In this document: in pieces, positions 1 to 6,158 of the stretch | Layout of the letters: each line of letters starts with the position of its first letter | How positions within the stretch are numbered: position 1 is the stretch's first letter | Assembly: GCA_013153575.1 (NCBI GenBank) | Contig: JAADEE010000067.1 | Span: forward strand, 1-6,158 | Reading direction: 5' to 3' | From: Chlorobiota bacterium | GTDB taxonomy: Bacteria > Bacteroidota > Bacteroidia > Bacteroidales > JAADGE01 | Length of the DNA: 6,158 nucleotides | Program-made: the position numbers and the translations under genes | Notes under the pieces: model-generated | The model's database searches: none | Told to the model about the DNA's origin: nothing | The model's input: only the letters and a program-made list of their open reading frames with translations

Positions 1-453
1 GACAGGTTTCATCAATTAAATAAAGAAATTAGAAATAGAGATTTGTTCAAATCCTTTGTAGTATCAGATTATTACTTCACAAAGTCATTAATTTTTTCAA
101 GAAATACACTTTCAGAAGATGAATATGCACTTTACAGAAGAATTTTTGATATTATTTATACATCTTTACCCAAACCCGATTTGTATGTTTACTTGTATTT
201 AGATACATATCATTTAATTAAGAACATAAAAAAACGAGGTAGAGATTACGAAAAAGATATAAAACCTGAATATCTTGAAAAAATTCAGAATGGTTATTTC
301 GAATATATGAAACAACACCGAAATGAATTTAAATTCTTAATAATTGATACAAATAAAATTGATTTTGTAAAAAACAAAACCGACTATAACAAATTAAAAG
401 ACGTTATTTTTAATAAAGAATATGATATTGGAATAAACAGAGTTATATTATAA
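1..453 (+). CDS. Deoxynucleoside kinase domain protein, C-terminal part (5' end outside window)
   Basis: Partial gene: the frame is open from the first base, so 150 C-terminal residues are visible and any start codon seen here (such as the TTG at 43) is internal. It resembles the deoxyadenosine/deoxycytidine/deoxyguanosine kinase family, cytoplasmic enzymes that transfer ATP phosphate to salvaged deoxynucleosides. Visible marks are the helix starting DRFHQL at fragment residues 1-6, SDYY at 22-25 where the family has its (D/E)R(S/Y) motif, the strand PDLYVYLYL, the arginine-rich lid KRGRDYE at 78-84, and a late strand FLIIDT before the C-terminus. The P-loop lies upstream and cannot be seen. 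From family knowledge, this SDY variety is the one often fused behind FolK (HPPK) in Bacteroidota, so the whole gene may be a FolK-kinase fusion; that part is inference. The next gene begins 48 bases downstream on the same strand and could be read through. Confidence 0.85.
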   Translation, partial: DRFHQLNKEIRNRDLFKSFVVSDYYFTKSLIFSRNTLSEDEYALYRRIFDIIYTSLPKPDLYVYLYLDTYHLIKNIKKRGRDYEKDIKPEYLEKIQNGYFEYMKQHRNEFKFLIIDTNKIDFVKNKTDYNKLKDVIFNKEYDIGINRVIL

Positions 454-501
454 AATAACCCATTTCTTTTAAAACTTTTAGAAATACCAAATTAGCAAGA
501 T

Positions 502-2760
502 GTGAAATATAAATTTCTCATAATAAGTATTTTAATTCTTCTAAGCTTTAAACTTTTTTCGCAACATGAAGCTGATTATTGGTATTTTGGAAATAATGCA
601 GGAATAGATTTTAGTTCCGGAAATGCAGAACCTCTTACAAACGGACAATTAAAAAATTTAGAAGGTTCTGCTACAATTTCCGACAGCACAGGAAATTTGC
701 TTTTCTACACAAATGGCATGACTGTTTGGAATAAAGAACATCAAATTATGGAAAACGGTACCGGATTATTTGGCGACCCTTCCTCTACACAATCGGCAAT
801 TATAATTCCTAAACCAAATATTGATAGTGTTTTTTACATTTTCACAGTTGATGTTTTATATAAAGACGGTTATCCTGATTATCAACATAAAGGTTTAAAT
901 TTTTCAATAGTTAACACAAAAAGAAATAATGGTAATGGTGAAGTTATTCAAAAAAACACACAATTATTAGATACTGTTACTGAAAAAATTACAGCCGTGA
1001 AACACAAAAACGGAACAGATATTTGGTTAATTACACACGACTGGGGAAATAACAATTTTTATAGTTGGTTAATTACAGAAAATGGCATAAGTTCAAGTCC
1101 TGTTATTAGCTCAACAGGAACTGTGCATGAAGGACCTGACCCTTTTTATGTTGCATCAATAGGTTACTTAAAGGCATCGCCTAATGGAAATAAAATAGTA
1201 GTTGCAATTTTAGGTTTAGCACTTTATGAATTATTTGATTTTGACAATGAAACAGGCGTAATTTCAAACCCTATTACTTTTAATTATCCGTTAACCTCGT
1301 ATGGTTGTGAATTTTCACCTGATTGTTCTAAACTTTATATGTCTGACCATCACAAACTTATGCAAGCTGATTTAAATGCAGGAACAAGTTCAGATATAAT
1401 TGCATCGGTAACAGAAATTGCAGAATTTGAATCAATTGTTGGTGCATTACAACTTGCAAACAATGGGAAATTATACATTTCAACAGATACAACAAACTAT
1501 TTAAGTGTAATAAATTATCCTGACAGCTTACCTGCAAATTGTGGTTTTGAAAATAATGCTCTTTATCTTGACGGAAAAAAATCTTCGCAAGGTTTACCCG
1601 ATTTTATTCAATCGTATTTTAAGAAAGCATCATTTAAGTATGAAAACAGGTGCTTACATGACAGCACACATTTTACTATAAATAATATTTCAGAAATTGA
1701 TTCTGTAATTTGGAATTTTAATGATATTTTATCGGGAAGTTCAAATATAAGTAAAGACATTTCACCTTATCATATTTTTTCGGAAGCAGGTATTTACAAA
1801 GTAAACTTAACAATTTGGTACAACAATATTTCAAATAATTATTCTGAGAATGTAAAAATTATTCCTTTGCCTAAACTCAATTTAGGAAACGATACAACTT
1901 TTTGTATTACAAACAATTACACATTAAACGCATACTCTCCTCACCTATCCTATTTATGGAATGATGCTTCAACAGATTCAATTTTAGAAGTTAACACAAC
2001 TAATAAATATTGGGTTGAAATTCAGAATATTTATACAACTTGCAAAAATTCAGATACTATAAATATTATTTTTTCAGAAGTTCCTGAAATTAATTTAGGC
2101 AATGATACAAGTTTTTGCGAAAATTCAACTTTTAAAATTGATGCTTTTCACGAAAATTACACTTATGTTTGGCAAGATAATTCAACAAATTCATTTTTTG
2201 AGACAGATACCGCAGGTATATTTTTTGTTGAAGTTTCAAATTTAGATAATTGTAAAAATTCAGACACTATATCATTATTTCACAAACATTTACCAAGATT
2301 TAATTTTGGTAACGACACTACAATTTGCGAAGATTTACCTTTGCTTTTATCTCCTAACCTTAATGATGATACTAAATACATTTGGCAAGATGAAAGCACA
2401 AATGCAAGTTTTTTAGTTACAGAAGAAGGTTTTTATAAACTTACAACTTCAAATATTTGTGGCACTTGGTCTGATAGTATAAATATTTCAACAAAATATT
2501 GCGGTGATATTTACATACCTAATATTTTCACACCTACAAATGATGGTATCAATGAACTTTTCAAAATAAAAGGCATTGAAGAAGATGCATGGGAACTTAC
2601 AATATATTCTCGCTGGGGCGAAGAAGTTTACTATTCATCTGATTATCAAAACGATTGGAATGGAAATAATGTAAGCCCTGCTGTTTATTATTATATTCTT
2701 TCAAATAATAAAACTAATGAAGAATATAAAGGAACTGTTAGAGTTGTAAAAGCAAAATAG
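502..2760 (+). CDS. Secreted T9SS type B sorting domain protein with PKD-like and Ig-like repeats
   Basis: Predicted exported, cell-surface or released protein of 752 residues; its specific role is unknown. Residues 1-20 form a signal peptide (MKYK, then a hydrophobic run to LFSQ). Residues about 25-370 begin with WYFGNNAGIDF, a start common in Bacteroidota surface proteins, and look beta-propeller-like. Residues about 376-455 fit a PKD domain (VIWNFND, then HIFSEAGIYKVNL). Three repeats of about 70 residues follow, each opening LGND(T/S)(T/S)-C or FGNDTTIC. Residues about 669-752 match the CHU_C/gliding-motility C-terminal sorting domain (YIPNIFTPTNDGINE, SRWGEEVY, WNG, VYYYIL), which sends proteins through the type IX secretion system. 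The start is GTG: an in-frame TAG lies at 493-495, the next Met is residue 73, and only GTG keeps the signal peptide. No clear promoter or Shine-Dalgarno is visible, so co-transcription with the kinase gene is possible. The type B assignment is firm; the propeller is inferred. Confidence 0.93.
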   Translation: MKYKFLIISILILLSFKLFSQHEADYWYFGNNAGIDFSSGNAEPLTNGQLKNLEGSATISDSTGNLLFYTNGMTVWNKEHQIMENGTGLFGDPSSTQSAIIIPKPNIDSVFYIFTVDVLYKDGYPDYQHKGLNFSIVNTKRNNGNGEVIQKNTQLLDTVTEKITAVKHKNGTDIWLITHDWGNNNFYSWLITENGISSSPVISSTGTVHEGPDPFYVASIGYLKASPNGNKIVVAILGLALYELFDFDNETGVISNPITFNYPLTSYGCEFSPDCSKLYMSDHHKLMQADLNAGTSSDIIASVTEIAEFESIVGALQLANNGKLYISTDTTNYLSVINYPDSLPANCGFENNALYLDGKKSSQGLPDFIQSYFKKASFKYENRCLHDSTHFTINNISEIDSVIWNFNDILSGSSNISKDISPYHIFSEAGIYKVNLTIWYNNISNNYSENVKIIPLPKLNLGNDTTFCITNNYTLNAYSPHLSYLWNDASTDSILEVNTTNKYWVEIQNIYTTCKNSDTINIIFSEVPEINLGNDTSFCENSTFKIDAFHENYTYVWQDNSTNSFFETDTAGIFFVEVSNLDNCKNSDTISLFHKHLPRFNFGNDTTICEDLPLLLSPNLNDDTKYIWQDESTNASFLVTEEGFYKLTTSNICGTWSDSINISTKYCGDIYIPNIFTPTNDGINELFKIKGIEEDAWELTIYSRWGEEVYYSSDYQNDWNGNNVSPAVYYYILSNNKTNEEYKGTVRVVKAK
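1873..2505 (+). repeat. Three tandem Ig-like repeats within the T9SS cargo protein
   Basis: Protein residues about 458-668 hold three copies of a roughly 70-residue unit. Each opens with (L/F)GND(T/S)T-(F/I)C, has a central (Y/W)-x-W-(N/Q)D-x-ST motif (LWNDASTDS, VWQDNSTNS, IWQDESTNA), and closes near a second cysteine followed by KNSDTI, KNSDTI or GTWSDSI. Cysteine pairs fall at 468/514, 539/584 and 609/653, so the spacing is nearly constant. One intra-repeat disulfide per unit is a reasonable inference. The DNA copies have diverged, so this is an old protein-level duplication rather than a fresh DNA repeat. Confidence 0.85.
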
Positions 2761-2775
2761 CTTACAAAATCACGT

Positions 2776-3882
2776 TTATAACAAGTTTTTCAAAACTTCA
2801 TTTAACTTTTCAGGACTTAAATTTGAATAAATAATTTTTCCTTGTTTATCAAGTAAAAAGTTTGTAGGCAATTTTCTTATCCCATAAAGTTTTATAATAT
2901 CTGAATCTAATGCCTTAATATCAGAAACACAAATCCATTTAACATTATCTGCATCTAAAACATTTTTCCATTGTTTCATATTTCGTTCAAAAGAAACTTG
3001 AAGAATTTCAAAACCTTTTTTATTATATTTTTTATAAATTTTATTTAACTCATGATTTCTGCTTCTGCTTATACCGTGCCATGATGCAGCAAAATCGAGC
3101 AAAACATATTTTCCTTGTAATGATGATAATGAAATGTTATTTCCGGAAGTATCTGCAAGAGTAAAATCAGGTGCTTGCATTCCTATTTGTGTTCTTTTTC
3201 TTACTGCAATTTTATCTTGTAACTCTTTAAAATATATCGAAGATTTTATAGTATCGGTAAAATTATCTTTTAACTTTTCTAATTCATTCAAATCTAAATA
3301 ATCAGCCAAACTTCTACTTGCTATAAAAACAGAAACAAAGCTATTGTTATTTTCATTTACATATTTTTTAATAAATGAAATTTGTTCATCAGCAACACTT
3401 GCATATTCTTTTTCTAATTGAGAAAGTAAACTTGTATCATTATTTGACATTGCAAGTTCTTTCTGCTCATATATTCTACTTTGTTTGTTTTCAAAAACAA
3501 CATTATTTTCTAAAAATGAAACATATTCATCATGTGTTTTTGAGCCCTCAACCTCTAAATTTTCTTTAGTATTATAATCTGCATTTATTTGAATATCATT
3601 TTGTTCCATAAAGAACTCAATAATAATTTCACCATCATCAACAATTATGTAATAAAGTTCAGGCGTGTTAACTTTTACATGCTTAAATTTAAATTGGTTT
3701 TTAGTCATCCAAACAGAATCTATTGGAACTAAATGCCCGTCATCATACTTACTTAAAACAACTTTTCCTTCAAAATATCCTGTTATATAACCTTTTACTA
3801 AAAAATCTTTTTCTTTTTTTTCATTATTTTTGCAAGAAAACAATATCAAAATAGGAATAATAATTATAAAAAACTTCTTCAT
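2776..3882 (-). CDS. DUF4369/TlpA-like thioredoxin-fold lipoprotein lacking the CXXC active site
   Basis: Predicted membrane-anchored lipoprotein of 368 residues. Residues 1-16 are a lipoprotein signal peptide with lipobox LFSC, so Cys17 would be lipidated; starting at this ATG is required to keep it. Residues about 26-115 resemble the DUF4369 beta domain usual at the front of Bacteroidota TlpA-like proteins (FLVKGYITGYFEGKVVLSKY, then VEGSKTHDEY). Residues about 116-230 are charged and probably helical. Residues about 233-368 are an AhpC/TSA-TlpA thioredoxin fold: GMQAPDFTLADTSGN, LQGKYVLLDFAASW, and a kept cis-proline loop KLPTNFLLDKQGKII. Relatives normally read W-C-x-x-C-R after the first strand; here it is W268-HGIS-R273, so both redox cysteines are absent. 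The only other cysteine in the mature protein is Cys318. Thiol-disulfide reductase activity is therefore unlikely; a structural or binding role is inferred. It ends 15 bases from the convergent cargo gene, with no clear hairpin between them. Confidence 0.9.
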   Translation of the reverse strand: MKKFFIIIIPILILFSCKNNEKKEKDFLVKGYITGYFEGKVVLSKYDDGHLVPIDSVWMTKNQFKFKHVKVNTPELYYIIVDDGEIIIEFFMEQNDIQINADYNTKENLEVEGSKTHDEYVSFLENNVVFENKQSRIYEQKELAMSNNDTSLLSQLEKEYASVADEQISFIKKYVNENNNSFVSVFIASRSLADYLDLNELEKLKDNFTDTIKSSIYFKELQDKIAVRKRTQIGMQAPDFTLADTSGNNISLSSLQGKYVLLDFAASWHGISRSRNHELNKIYKKYNKKGFEILQVSFERNMKQWKNVLDADNVKWICVSDIKALDSDIIKLYGIRKLPTNFLLDKQGKIIYSNLSPEKLNEVLKNLL

Positions 3883-4011
3883 TCTATTATAAAATAAGTA
3901 TTATTAAAAAAGCTAAGATATTTTATTTTTAGAATTCATTAAAAATATAATACTTTGCAGGCTCAAATTTAATGAGAATATTTTTATAATTACATAAATT
4001 AGCATTTATTA
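3883..4011. other. Divergent intergenic region between the TlpA-like lipoprotein gene and queE
   Basis: These 129 AT-rich bases must hold the promoters of both divergent genes, but neither has a full consensus match. The best - strand candidate is TATCTTAG (3920 to 3913), one mismatch from TANNTTTG and about 30 bases before the lipoprotein ATG, with no -33 TTG at the right distance. On the + strand, TAAATTAG (3995-4002) has one mismatch but would leave queE almost leaderless, and TACTTTG near 3951 has a spacer one base short. No preQ1-type riboswitch sequence is visible ahead of queE. Confidence 0.4.
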
Positions 4012-4644
4012 ATGAACAAGATTGAAACAGATATTTTTGAGGGAGGAAAAAAACTTCCTTTAATTCAAGAGTTTTATTCAATACAAGGTGAAGGATACCA
4101 TACCGGCAAAGCTGCATATTTTATAAGAATTGGAGGTTGTGATATTGGTTGTCGTTGGTGTGATACAAAAGTATCGTGGAATTTAGATATGCATACTTTG
4201 GCATCAACCGATTCCATTATTGAAGCTGCATATAAATCAGAAGCAAAATCAATTGTTGTTACAGGAGGAGAGCCTTCTAGTTATGATTTAAATTATCTTT
4301 GTAAAAAAGCAAAAGAAAAAGACCTACAAACTTTCATTGAAACATCAGGAGCTTACCCTTTAACAGGAAATTGGGATTGGATTTGCCTTTCTCCGAAGCA
4401 ACAAAAACCACCTGTTAAAGAAGTTAATTTACAAGCAGATGAATTAAAGATGATAATTTATAATGATGAAGATTTTATTTGGGCAGAAGAATCAGCAAAA
4501 AAAGTTTCAGATAATTGTAAATTATATTTACAACCGGAATGGAGCCGAAGAGAAGAAAATACTCCTAAAATAATTGAGTATATAAAGAAAAACCCTAAGT
4601 GGAATTTATCTGTTCAACTTCATAAATATCTGCAAATACCATAA
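4012..4644 (+). CDS. queE: 7-carboxy-7-deazaguanine synthase (radical SAM)
   Basis: Cytoplasmic radical S-adenosylmethionine enzyme that contracts the ring of 6-carboxy-5,6,7,8-tetrahydropterin to 7-carboxy-7-deazaguanine, the step between QueD and QueC on the way to preQ0 and queuosine. The 210-residue length is typical. Visible family marks: FYSIQGEG at 21-28, FIRIGGCDIGCRWCD at 37-51 with the cluster-binding C43-x3-C47-x2-C50, Thr52 directly after (the position reported to bind Mg in characterised QueE), TGGEP at 84-88 for SAM binding, ETSG at 110-113, SPK at 127-129, and the C-terminal QLHKYLQIP. The ATG start leaves a short N-terminal lead before the first conserved strand, as in relatives. 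No queD, queC or folE is nearby, so the rest of the pathway must be encoded elsewhere. Its upstream region is shared with the divergent lipoprotein gene; a strong hairpin follows the stop directly. Confidence 0.96.
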   Translation: MNKIETDIFEGGKKLPLIQEFYSIQGEGYHTGKAAYFIRIGGCDIGCRWCDTKVSWNLDMHTLASTDSIIEAAYKSEAKSIVVTGGEPSSYDLNYLCKKAKEKDLQTFIETSGAYPLTGNWDWICLSPKQQKPPVKEVNLQADELKMIIYNDEDFIWAEESAKKVSDNCKLYLQPEWSRREENTPKIIEYIKKNPKWNLSVQLHKYLQIP

Positions 4645-4675
4645 AAAAAGGCTTCATTTAAAATGAAGCCTTTTT
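4645..4675. terminator. Bidirectional intrinsic terminator between queE and the porP/sprF-family gene
   Basis: The arms AAAAAGGCTTCAT (4645-4657) and ATGAAGCCTTTTT (4663-4675) are exact reverse complements, giving a 13-bp stem with a 5-base loop TTAAA. The stem starts at the first base after the queE stop codon and ends 7 bases before the stop of the gene on the other strand. A T-run ends the hairpin on the + strand, and the A-run at 4643-4649 gives a T-run on the - strand, so it can end transcription from both sides. Confidence 0.93.
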
Positions 4676-4682
4676 ATTTCTT

Positions 4683-5717
4683 TTAGAAGCTAGGACAAGG
4701 AATAATTGTATGCTTATACCTTTTATCTAAACCTTTATTAAATTCGTAAACAATTGAGAATTCATGAGAACCTCCTGTTTGACTGAATAAATTTCTTATA
4801 ATAGTCATATCATAACTATATCCTATTTGTAAGTTTGGAGATAATTTAAAACCAACCAAAACAATAATTGCATCAATATTATCAAATGAATCATTCTGTT
4901 TATCCATAATAGGAATACCTCTAAACCAAGCTCCGAGTATCAAAGGGGCGTGCGTCCAATAACCTCCAATATCAAGTTGGTCAAACTTATCCCAATATTG
5001 ATAATTCATAACAAGTGTAACATTCTCACCTTCTCTGTCATACCTTACTCTTCTGTTTCTCTGAGATTTTAACATAATTTTTGCACCTCCAAAAACAGTA
5101 TATTTCATAGCCATTTTATCACCGGAACCAAGTAAAGATTGACGTGGTTGTAAAAGATGATCAACAGAAAAACCTGCCCAATATAAATCTGTATATCCTA
5201 ATAAAGAAGCTGTAAAATCAATATATGGTTTTGAGGTTAGAGGTTGAGCTTCAACAGATACTGATTGTCCTCCTAAAATTTGATCTCCAAAAGTAAGTTT
5301 TTCAAAATCTAATGAACGTTCAGAATATTTAAACTGAATTCCAGGTCTTAAAAACCATTCAGAATTTAAATTACCTCTTTTTTGTCCAACTTTTATTTTA
5401 TATGAATATTGTAAACCAAATTCTGTAAGACCTAAACTTCCAGTACCGGCAACATCTCTAAATGCAAGGATACCAACACCACTTTTTGCTCTGGAAAAAT
5501 AATGATCTAAACCAACAGAATATGTTCTGAAAACACCAGGTACAGACGGCCACTGATCTCTATAGTTAATAGATAACCTACTTGCCTCAGTTAATCCTGC
5601 GAATGACGGTGCAATTGTCATTGGTGTAGAATAAAACTGCGAATAATGTGCTATTTGTGAGATACCTACTTGCGATACCGATAGCAATACCAACAATATT
5701 CCAATTATTTTTTTCAA
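4683..5717 (-). CDS. PorP/SprF family type IX secretion system outer-membrane protein
   Basis: Predicted outer-membrane beta-barrel of 344 residues. F. johnsoniae SprF, of this family, is needed for secretion of the type B cargo SprB. Residues 1 to about 21 are a signal peptide (MKKIIGILLVLLSVSQ, then VGISQ). Family marks follow: SQFYSTPMTIAPSFAG at 26-41, NYRDQWP at 51-57, GVGILAFRDVAGTGSLG at 80-96, GYSYDMTI at 299-306, GSHEFSIVYEF at 316-326, and the typical end CPSF. Length is normal for the family. The start is TTG: no ATG or GTG lies between the upstream in-frame TAG and this codon, and KKIIG directly after it begins the signal peptide. A good promoter sits just upstream. The nearest cargo candidate is the type B protein ending at 2760, but two unrelated genes intervene and no OmpA-like partner is next to it. 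Family assignment is firm; the partner is inferred. Confidence 0.95.
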   Translation of the reverse strand: MKKIIGILLVLLSVSQVGISQIAHYSQFYSTPMTIAPSFAGLTEASRLSINYRDQWPSVPGVFRTYSVGLDHYFSRAKSGVGILAFRDVAGTGSLGLTEFGLQYSYKIKVGQKRGNLNSEWFLRPGIQFKYSERSLDFEKLTFGDQILGGQSVSVEAQPLTSKPYIDFTASLLGYTDLYWAGFSVDHLLQPRQSLLGSGDKMAMKYTVFGGAKIMLKSQRNRRVRYDREGENVTLVMNYQYWDKFDQLDIGGYWTHAPLILGAWFRGIPIMDKQNDSFDNIDAIIVLVGFKLSPNLQIGYSYDMTIIRNLFSQTGGSHEFSIVYEFNKGLDKRYKHTIIPCPSF

Positions 5718-5911
5718 TGTTCCTGTTTTTATTAACTACAAATATAGAAATTTTGCCGTAAAACAAAAGAAAATATCCTGTTTTTTTTCTATAAATATTC
5801 TAAATACAAAAAAAGTACCATTTATATTAAAGGTATTTAATTTCAACATTATTTAATATCCTCCATTAAACTTTCTTATAATAAATTATTATTGTTTTTA
5901 TTCTTTATATT
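5718..5911. other. AT-rich intergenic region upstream of the porP/sprF-family gene
   Basis: This 194-base gap holds the promoter at 5739-5768 and otherwise only A/T-rich sequence. No clear hairpin terminator is seen after the stop of the Cys4 protein gene. A 37-residue reading frame on the - strand (5849 to 5736), with GGAGG 10 bases ahead of its ATG, is present but overlaps the promoter and is not called as a gene. Confidence 0.5.
5739..5768 (-). promoter_or_regulatory. Bacteroidota-type promoter for the porP/sprF-family gene
   Basis: Read on the - strand, TATATTTG (5746 to 5739) is an exact match to the Bacteroidota -7 consensus TANNTTTG, and TTTTG (5768 to 5764) supplies the -33 TTG at 17 bases spacing, inside the 17-23 range reported for Flavobacterium. 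Transcription would begin near 5732, leaving a leader of only about 15 bases before the TTG start. An AGGA at 5724-5721 lies only 3 bases from the start, too close to be a normal Shine-Dalgarno. Confidence 0.7.
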
Positions 5912-6158
5912 TTAAAATTTATCATCCCACCAATTATATACTTTAAGAATTCTTTCTTTTTTATTATTTTTAAATAATCGTTTAATTTTTTCTAAAAAGT
6001 TTTTTGGTTTCTCTTTTGCAGGGTTTAACCAACAAATAGAGCATCTAATAGTTAAAATTTCTACATCTGCACTTGAATATCTACCAACACTCTGTCTTTC
6101 GATATCTATTTCACTATATAATCTAGAAGAACCACATCTTATACAATAATTATTATAC
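5912..6158 (-). CDS. Hypothetical four-cysteine (zinc-ribbon-like) protein, C-terminal part (5' end outside window)
   Basis: Frame open from base 6157 leftwards to a TAA at 5914-5912, giving 81 visible residues with no in-frame ATG, GTG or TTG, so the start lies beyond the right edge. The fragment carries two CxxC knuckles, YCIRCGS (fragment Cys5 and Cys8) and RCSICWL (Cys39 and Cys42), 30 residues apart, which is the layout of a small zinc-binding domain. After these comes a lysine-rich helix-like stretch (NFLEKIKRLFKNNKKERILK) and the end YNWWDDKF. Codon use and amino-acid make-up look like real coding sequence. I do not recognise the family. It lies upstream of and on the same strand as the porP/sprF-family gene, but 194 bases and that gene's own promoter separate them, so co-regulation is doubtful. 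Confidence 0.7.
   Translation of the reverse strand, partial: YNNYCIRCGSSRLYSEIDIERQSVGRYSSADVEILTIRCSICWLNPAKEKPKNFLEKIKRLFKNNKKERILKVYNWWDDKF

Noticed and set aside
454..501. Promoter for the T9SS cargo gene
   Set aside because: No TANNTTTG match with a spaced TTG was found in this gap or in the end of the kinase gene, so I left transcription of the cargo gene unassigned.
2761..2775. Terminator between the convergent cargo and lipoprotein genes
   Set aside because: The gap is only 15 bases and neither it nor the flanking sequence forms a convincing GC-containing hairpin with a T-run.
3375..3569. Open frame of 64 codons on the + strand
   Set aside because: It lies wholly inside the TlpA-like lipoprotein gene on the other strand, has a composition typical of an antisense shadow (many His, Phe and Leu), and shows no domain or promoter.
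3930..3980. Imperfect inverted repeat (CATTAAA at 3937-3943, TTTAATG at 3968-3974) upstream of queE, considered as an operator or riboswitch
   Set aside because: The arms are short, AT-only apart from one base, and 24 bases apart; such matches are expected by chance here. No preQ1 riboswitch core is present.
3929..4117. Open frame of 62 codons on the - strand over the start of queE
   Set aside because: It overlaps the conserved queE N-terminus in antisense and runs into the AT-rich promoter region; no sequence features suggest a real protein.
1..6158. Mobile element, CRISPR array, tRNA/rRNA, toxin-antitoxin or defence system
   Set aside because: No transposase, terminal inverted repeats, regularly spaced direct repeats, tRNA cloverleaf or rRNA signatures, or paired small genes were seen on either strand.

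Overview
The window reads as a stretch of ordinary chromosome from an AT-rich member of the Bacteroidota. Three things point there: a secreted protein ending in a type B sorting domain of the type IX secretion system (T9SS), a PorP/SprF-family T9SS outer-membrane protein, and a TANNTTTG-type promoter in front of the latter. Non-coding stretches are very A+T rich, and recognisable Shine-Dalgarno sequences are mostly missing, as expected for this phylum.

Layout, left to right: (1) the 3' part of a deoxynucleoside kinase domain, + strand, entering from outside the window; (2) a 752-residue T9SS type B cargo protein, + strand, starting with GTG, with an N-terminal propeller-like region, one PKD-like domain, three Cys-paired Ig-like repeats and the sorting domain; (3) a 368-residue lipoprotein of the DUF4369/TlpA type, - strand, convergent with the cargo gene, whose CXXC motif has become HGIS; (4) queE (7-carboxy-7-deazaguanine synthase), + strand, diverging from the lipoprotein gene; (5) a strong perfect hairpin that can terminate both queE and the convergent gene after it; (6) a porP/sprF-family gene, - strand, starting with TTG behind a good Bacteroidota promoter; (7) the 3' part of a small four-cysteine, zinc-ribbon-like protein of unknown function, - strand, running in from the right edge.

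The genes do not form one operon or pathway. The cargo gene and the PorP/SprF gene are both parts of T9SS biology and may be functional partners, but two unrelated genes lie between them. QueE belongs to queuosine/7-deazaguanine synthesis and the kinase to nucleotide salvage, possibly fused to FolK outside the window. I see no mobile element, CRISPR array, tRNA, rRNA or integrated phage, and no convincing new system. The points most worth a second look are the redox-dead thioredoxin domain, the non-ATG starts of the two T9SS genes, and the unassigned Cys4 protein at the right edge.
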